A stretch of DNA of 64,000 nucleotides from Mucilaginibacter pankratovii (GTDB lineage: Bacteria > Bacteroidota > Bacteroidia > Sphingobacteriales > Sphingobacteriaceae), in NCBI RefSeq assembly GCF_014773265.1, contig NZ_JACWMY010000015.1:62001-126000 (forward strand), given 5' to 3'. This document shows positions 62,291-64,000 of this stretch, piece by piece (the first letter of the stretch is position 1; the number at the start of each line of letters is the position of its first letter). The notes under the pieces are model-generated. The model did no database searches, was not told the DNA's origin, and saw only the letters and a program-made list of their open reading frames with translations. The translations under genes and the position numbers were made by a program.

Positions 62291-62485
62291 TCAGCATACG
62301 CTGACAGCTTTCAGCATAAGGTATTCCAGCATCACAAACAGGTGGATGTGCTCTACATCTGCTACAATAACTATTCGCACAAATATTATGATGCAAGGAA
62401 TCTGGCAATCGTAGAGGACTTCACCCCAGCCAATTCCCATACAAGCTTCACGCTCAACCCACCAATTCGCGTTAAGCGCTTTTAA
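62291..62485 (+). pseudogene. Stop-free in-frame stretch after the response regulator
   Basis: Directly after the regulator's TAA the same frame is open for 64 codons to TAA at 62483-62485. It reads SAYADSFQHKVFQHHKQV and later LNPPIRVKRF, with aromatic-rich and charged residues. It has no ATG; a GTG at 62342 is the first possible start. It could be a decayed gene end, a read-through extension or chance. Bases 62486-62662 hold no coding sequence that I can support. Confidence 0.3.
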
Positions 62486-62662
62486 ATTTATTCATCGGTA
62501 AAAAATCTAAAGTTTAACGGGTTATTTGTGGCTTGGCTGTATCTGCCAGATATCGTTACAACTTGATTAGCGACAGCCCCACTCAAAAAATCTTAAAAAT
62601 TTATAGGCGCTTTTAAAAATTACGCTTATTATTGCGTCGTTATTTTTAATTAGTCTAAATAA

Positions 62663-64000
62663 ATGAAACATACTCTTACCCCTCTCTTAACTTTCTTAAT
62701 TCTTATCTCATCTTTTTCTGCTTTCCCGCAGCAAGCCACACATCCCGCAGTTATCAGCGGTTACATCCAAGACAGTAACGGGGAGCGTTTAGCCGGTGCT
62801 ACCATATTCGTAACCGGCACGCAAATATCTGCGGCAACAAATACAAGCGGGGCATACAAGTTACAGGTACCTCCCGGTAAATATATTTTGCGTTACTCCT
62901 TTATTGGGCTTAATACCTTAACCAAACAAATAGACATCGCATCGGGAGCGAACCTGAAACTTGATGTGCTATTAACAACAGGTAGCAATGCTTTGCAGGG
63001 CGTAGAAATTACAGGCCGCAAAGAAAAAACCTACAAAACCAAATCAACCTTTATAGGCAATAAAACCGAAACGGATATTAAAGACCTGCCGCAATCAGTA
63101 TCCTATGCCAGTAAAGAGCTCATGGCCGACCAGGGAGCCGTGCGTGTAGGGGACGTGGTTAAAAACTTTAGCGGTGTGAGCCAGTTTACCTTTTACGACG
63201 ACCTTACCATCAGGGGTTTCCGTGTAAACGGCCAAAGCAACACGCAGTTGGTGAACGGCTTACGTACCAGTACGGGTTTCTGGAAACAACCCTTAACCAA
63301 CTACCTGGAACGTGTTGAAGTGCTGAAAGGCCCTTCGTCTGCCTTGTATGGCAATGCCAGCCCGGGCGGCGTGGTAAACCGGGTAACCAAAAAACCGCTT
63401 AATGAAACCCGGAAATCTATCAGCCTTTCGCTGGGCAGCTTCAATACATTCAGGGCACTTGCCGATTTCACCGGCCCGGCCAACAAGGATAGCTCACTTT
63501 TATACCGCTTAAACCTGGGATATGAGGATGCTAATTCCTTCCGGGACCTGCAATTCGATAAAAACGTTATCGTTGCTCCATCTCTTTCTTTTATCGCGTC
63601 GCCTAAAACACGCATCAATTTCGATCTGGTATACAATAGTTCGCGCAGCCGGCTCGATCGCGGGCAGGCAGTAATCGGGAACGATCTCTTCTCCACCCCA
63701 CAATCCCTTGCCTTAAGCGCCGGCAATGATTTTTTGAACGAACAGACTTATATTGTTACGCTATCTTTAAACCATCAGTTCAACAGCAAATTAAGCTTTA
63801 ATGCCGGTTACTCTAAAACAGGCTACCAGGAGGATCTTTATGAACACCGCAGCGCCAATGCTTATGCAAAAGATAAGCTTGGGAACGATATACCCAACCT
63901 GGTTGCCATGCAGCTTTTCCAGCGTAAACGAAAACGCTATATTGATAATTTTAGCGGTTACTTCAACTACAACGAAAAAACGGGCCCAATTGAGCATAAA
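62663..64000 (+). CDS. TonB-dependent siderophore receptor (3' end outside window)
   Basis: 446 codons are open from the ATG at 62663 to the window end. Signal peptide MKHTLTPLLTFLILISSFSAF, then a CarbopepD-reg-like domain (VISGYIQDSNGERLAGATIFV ... LKLDVLLTTGS), then the plug (ETDIKDLPQSVSYASKELMADQGAVRVGDVVKNFSGV, TIRGFRVNG, VEVLKGPSSALYGNASPGGVVNRVTKKP), the FhuA/FecA-type siderophore-receptor signature. Barrel strands follow. It takes up iron chelates using the TonB complex. No TonB-ExbBD genes are visible here. Confidence 0.95.
   Translation, partial: MKHTLTPLLTFLILISSFSAFPQQATHPAVISGYIQDSNGERLAGATIFVTGTQISAATNTSGAYKLQVPPGKYILRYSFIGLNTLTKQIDIASGANLKLDVLLTTGSNALQGVEITGRKEKTYKTKSTFIGNKTETDIKDLPQSVSYASKELMADQGAVRVGDVVKNFSGVSQFTFYDDLTIRGFRVNGQSNTQLVNGLRTSTGFWKQPLTNYLERVEVLKGPSSALYGNASPGGVVNRVTKKPLNETRKSISLSLGSFNTFRALADFTGPANKDSSLLYRLNLGYEDANSFRDLQFDKNVIVAPSLSFIASPKTRINFDLVYNSSRSRLDRGQAVIGNDLFSTPQSLALSAGNDFLNEQTYIVTLSLNHQFNSKLSFNAGYSKTGYQEDLYEHRSANAYAKDKLGNDIPNLVAMQLFQRKRKRYIDNFSGYFNYNEKTGPIEHK

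Noticed and set aside
1..64000. CRISPR array, tRNA or rRNA genes
   Set aside because: No regularly spaced direct repeats of 25-40 bp and no tRNA-like cloverleaf with a GGTTCGAATCC-type T-arm were noticed by eye. A computed search could still find a missed tRNA.

Overview
The window looks like chromosomal DNA from a Bacteroidota species, most likely Sphingobacteriaceae close to Mucilaginibacter or Pedobacter. I infer this from protein style and gene content: type IX secretion (T9SS) C-terminal sorting domains, the gliding lipoprotein GldB next to a glutamine-dependent NAD synthase, DUF2490, DUF4136, DUF4397 and DUF5695 proteins, a GH130 glycosidase, a CarbopepD-type TonB receptor, and very weak Shine-Dalgarno sequences. 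No rRNA, tRNA, CRISPR array, phage or intact insertion sequence was seen. Short inverted-repeat (MITE/REP-like) elements are scattered between genes, and some invade gene ends.

Layout. 0-7.6 kb: end of a DUF5695 protein, a GH130 glycosidase, a DUF58 protein, DUF2490 and another barrel-like outer-membrane protein, and an ArnT-like glycosyltransferase. 7.7-9.2 kb: DinB-like protein, small lipoprotein, RelBE-like toxin-antitoxin pair. 9.3-13.8 kb: 2-oxoglutarate dehydrogenase E2 and E1, the E2 with two lipoyl domains. 14.0-24.9 kb: a light/DNA-repair neighbourhood with cryptochrome DASH, DUF2256, an SDR lacking the catalytic tyrosine, TetR, HAD phosphatase, ABC1/UbiB kinase, a DUF2867-type SDR, a TIGR01777 epimerase and a CPD photolyase. 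24.9-28.8 kb: two FKBP lipoproteins, MarR, gamma-glutamyltransferase. 28.9-38.5 kb: surface and secretion genes (S8 peptidase and a 1295-residue adhesin-like protein, both with T9SS tails, plus a small PID-CTERM-like protein). 38.6-42.5 kb: VapBC-like pair, nadE, gldB. 42.6-47.0 kb: sugar-nucleotide epimerase, GH9 and GH13 enzymes.

47-64 kb is rich in signalling: a histidine kinase whose membrane domain carries all the residues associated with copper/ethylene binding in plant ETR1, with an overlapping single-domain response regulator; an orphan CheB-CheR-PAS protein; a prokaryotic pentameric ligand-gated channel homologue directly upstream of a DUF3095 protein with cyclase-like Asp motifs; an HMA-like/AraC regulator; an ice-binding (DUF3494) lipoprotein with an OmpA-family partner; and a TonB-dependent siderophore receptor cut by the window end.

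The strongest candidates for undescribed biology are the ETR1-like kinase/regulator pair, the channel plus DUF3095 pair, the tyrosine-less SDR in the photolyase neighbourhood, and repeat elements that supply coding sequence to gene ends. All assignments come from reading the sequence; no database search was run.
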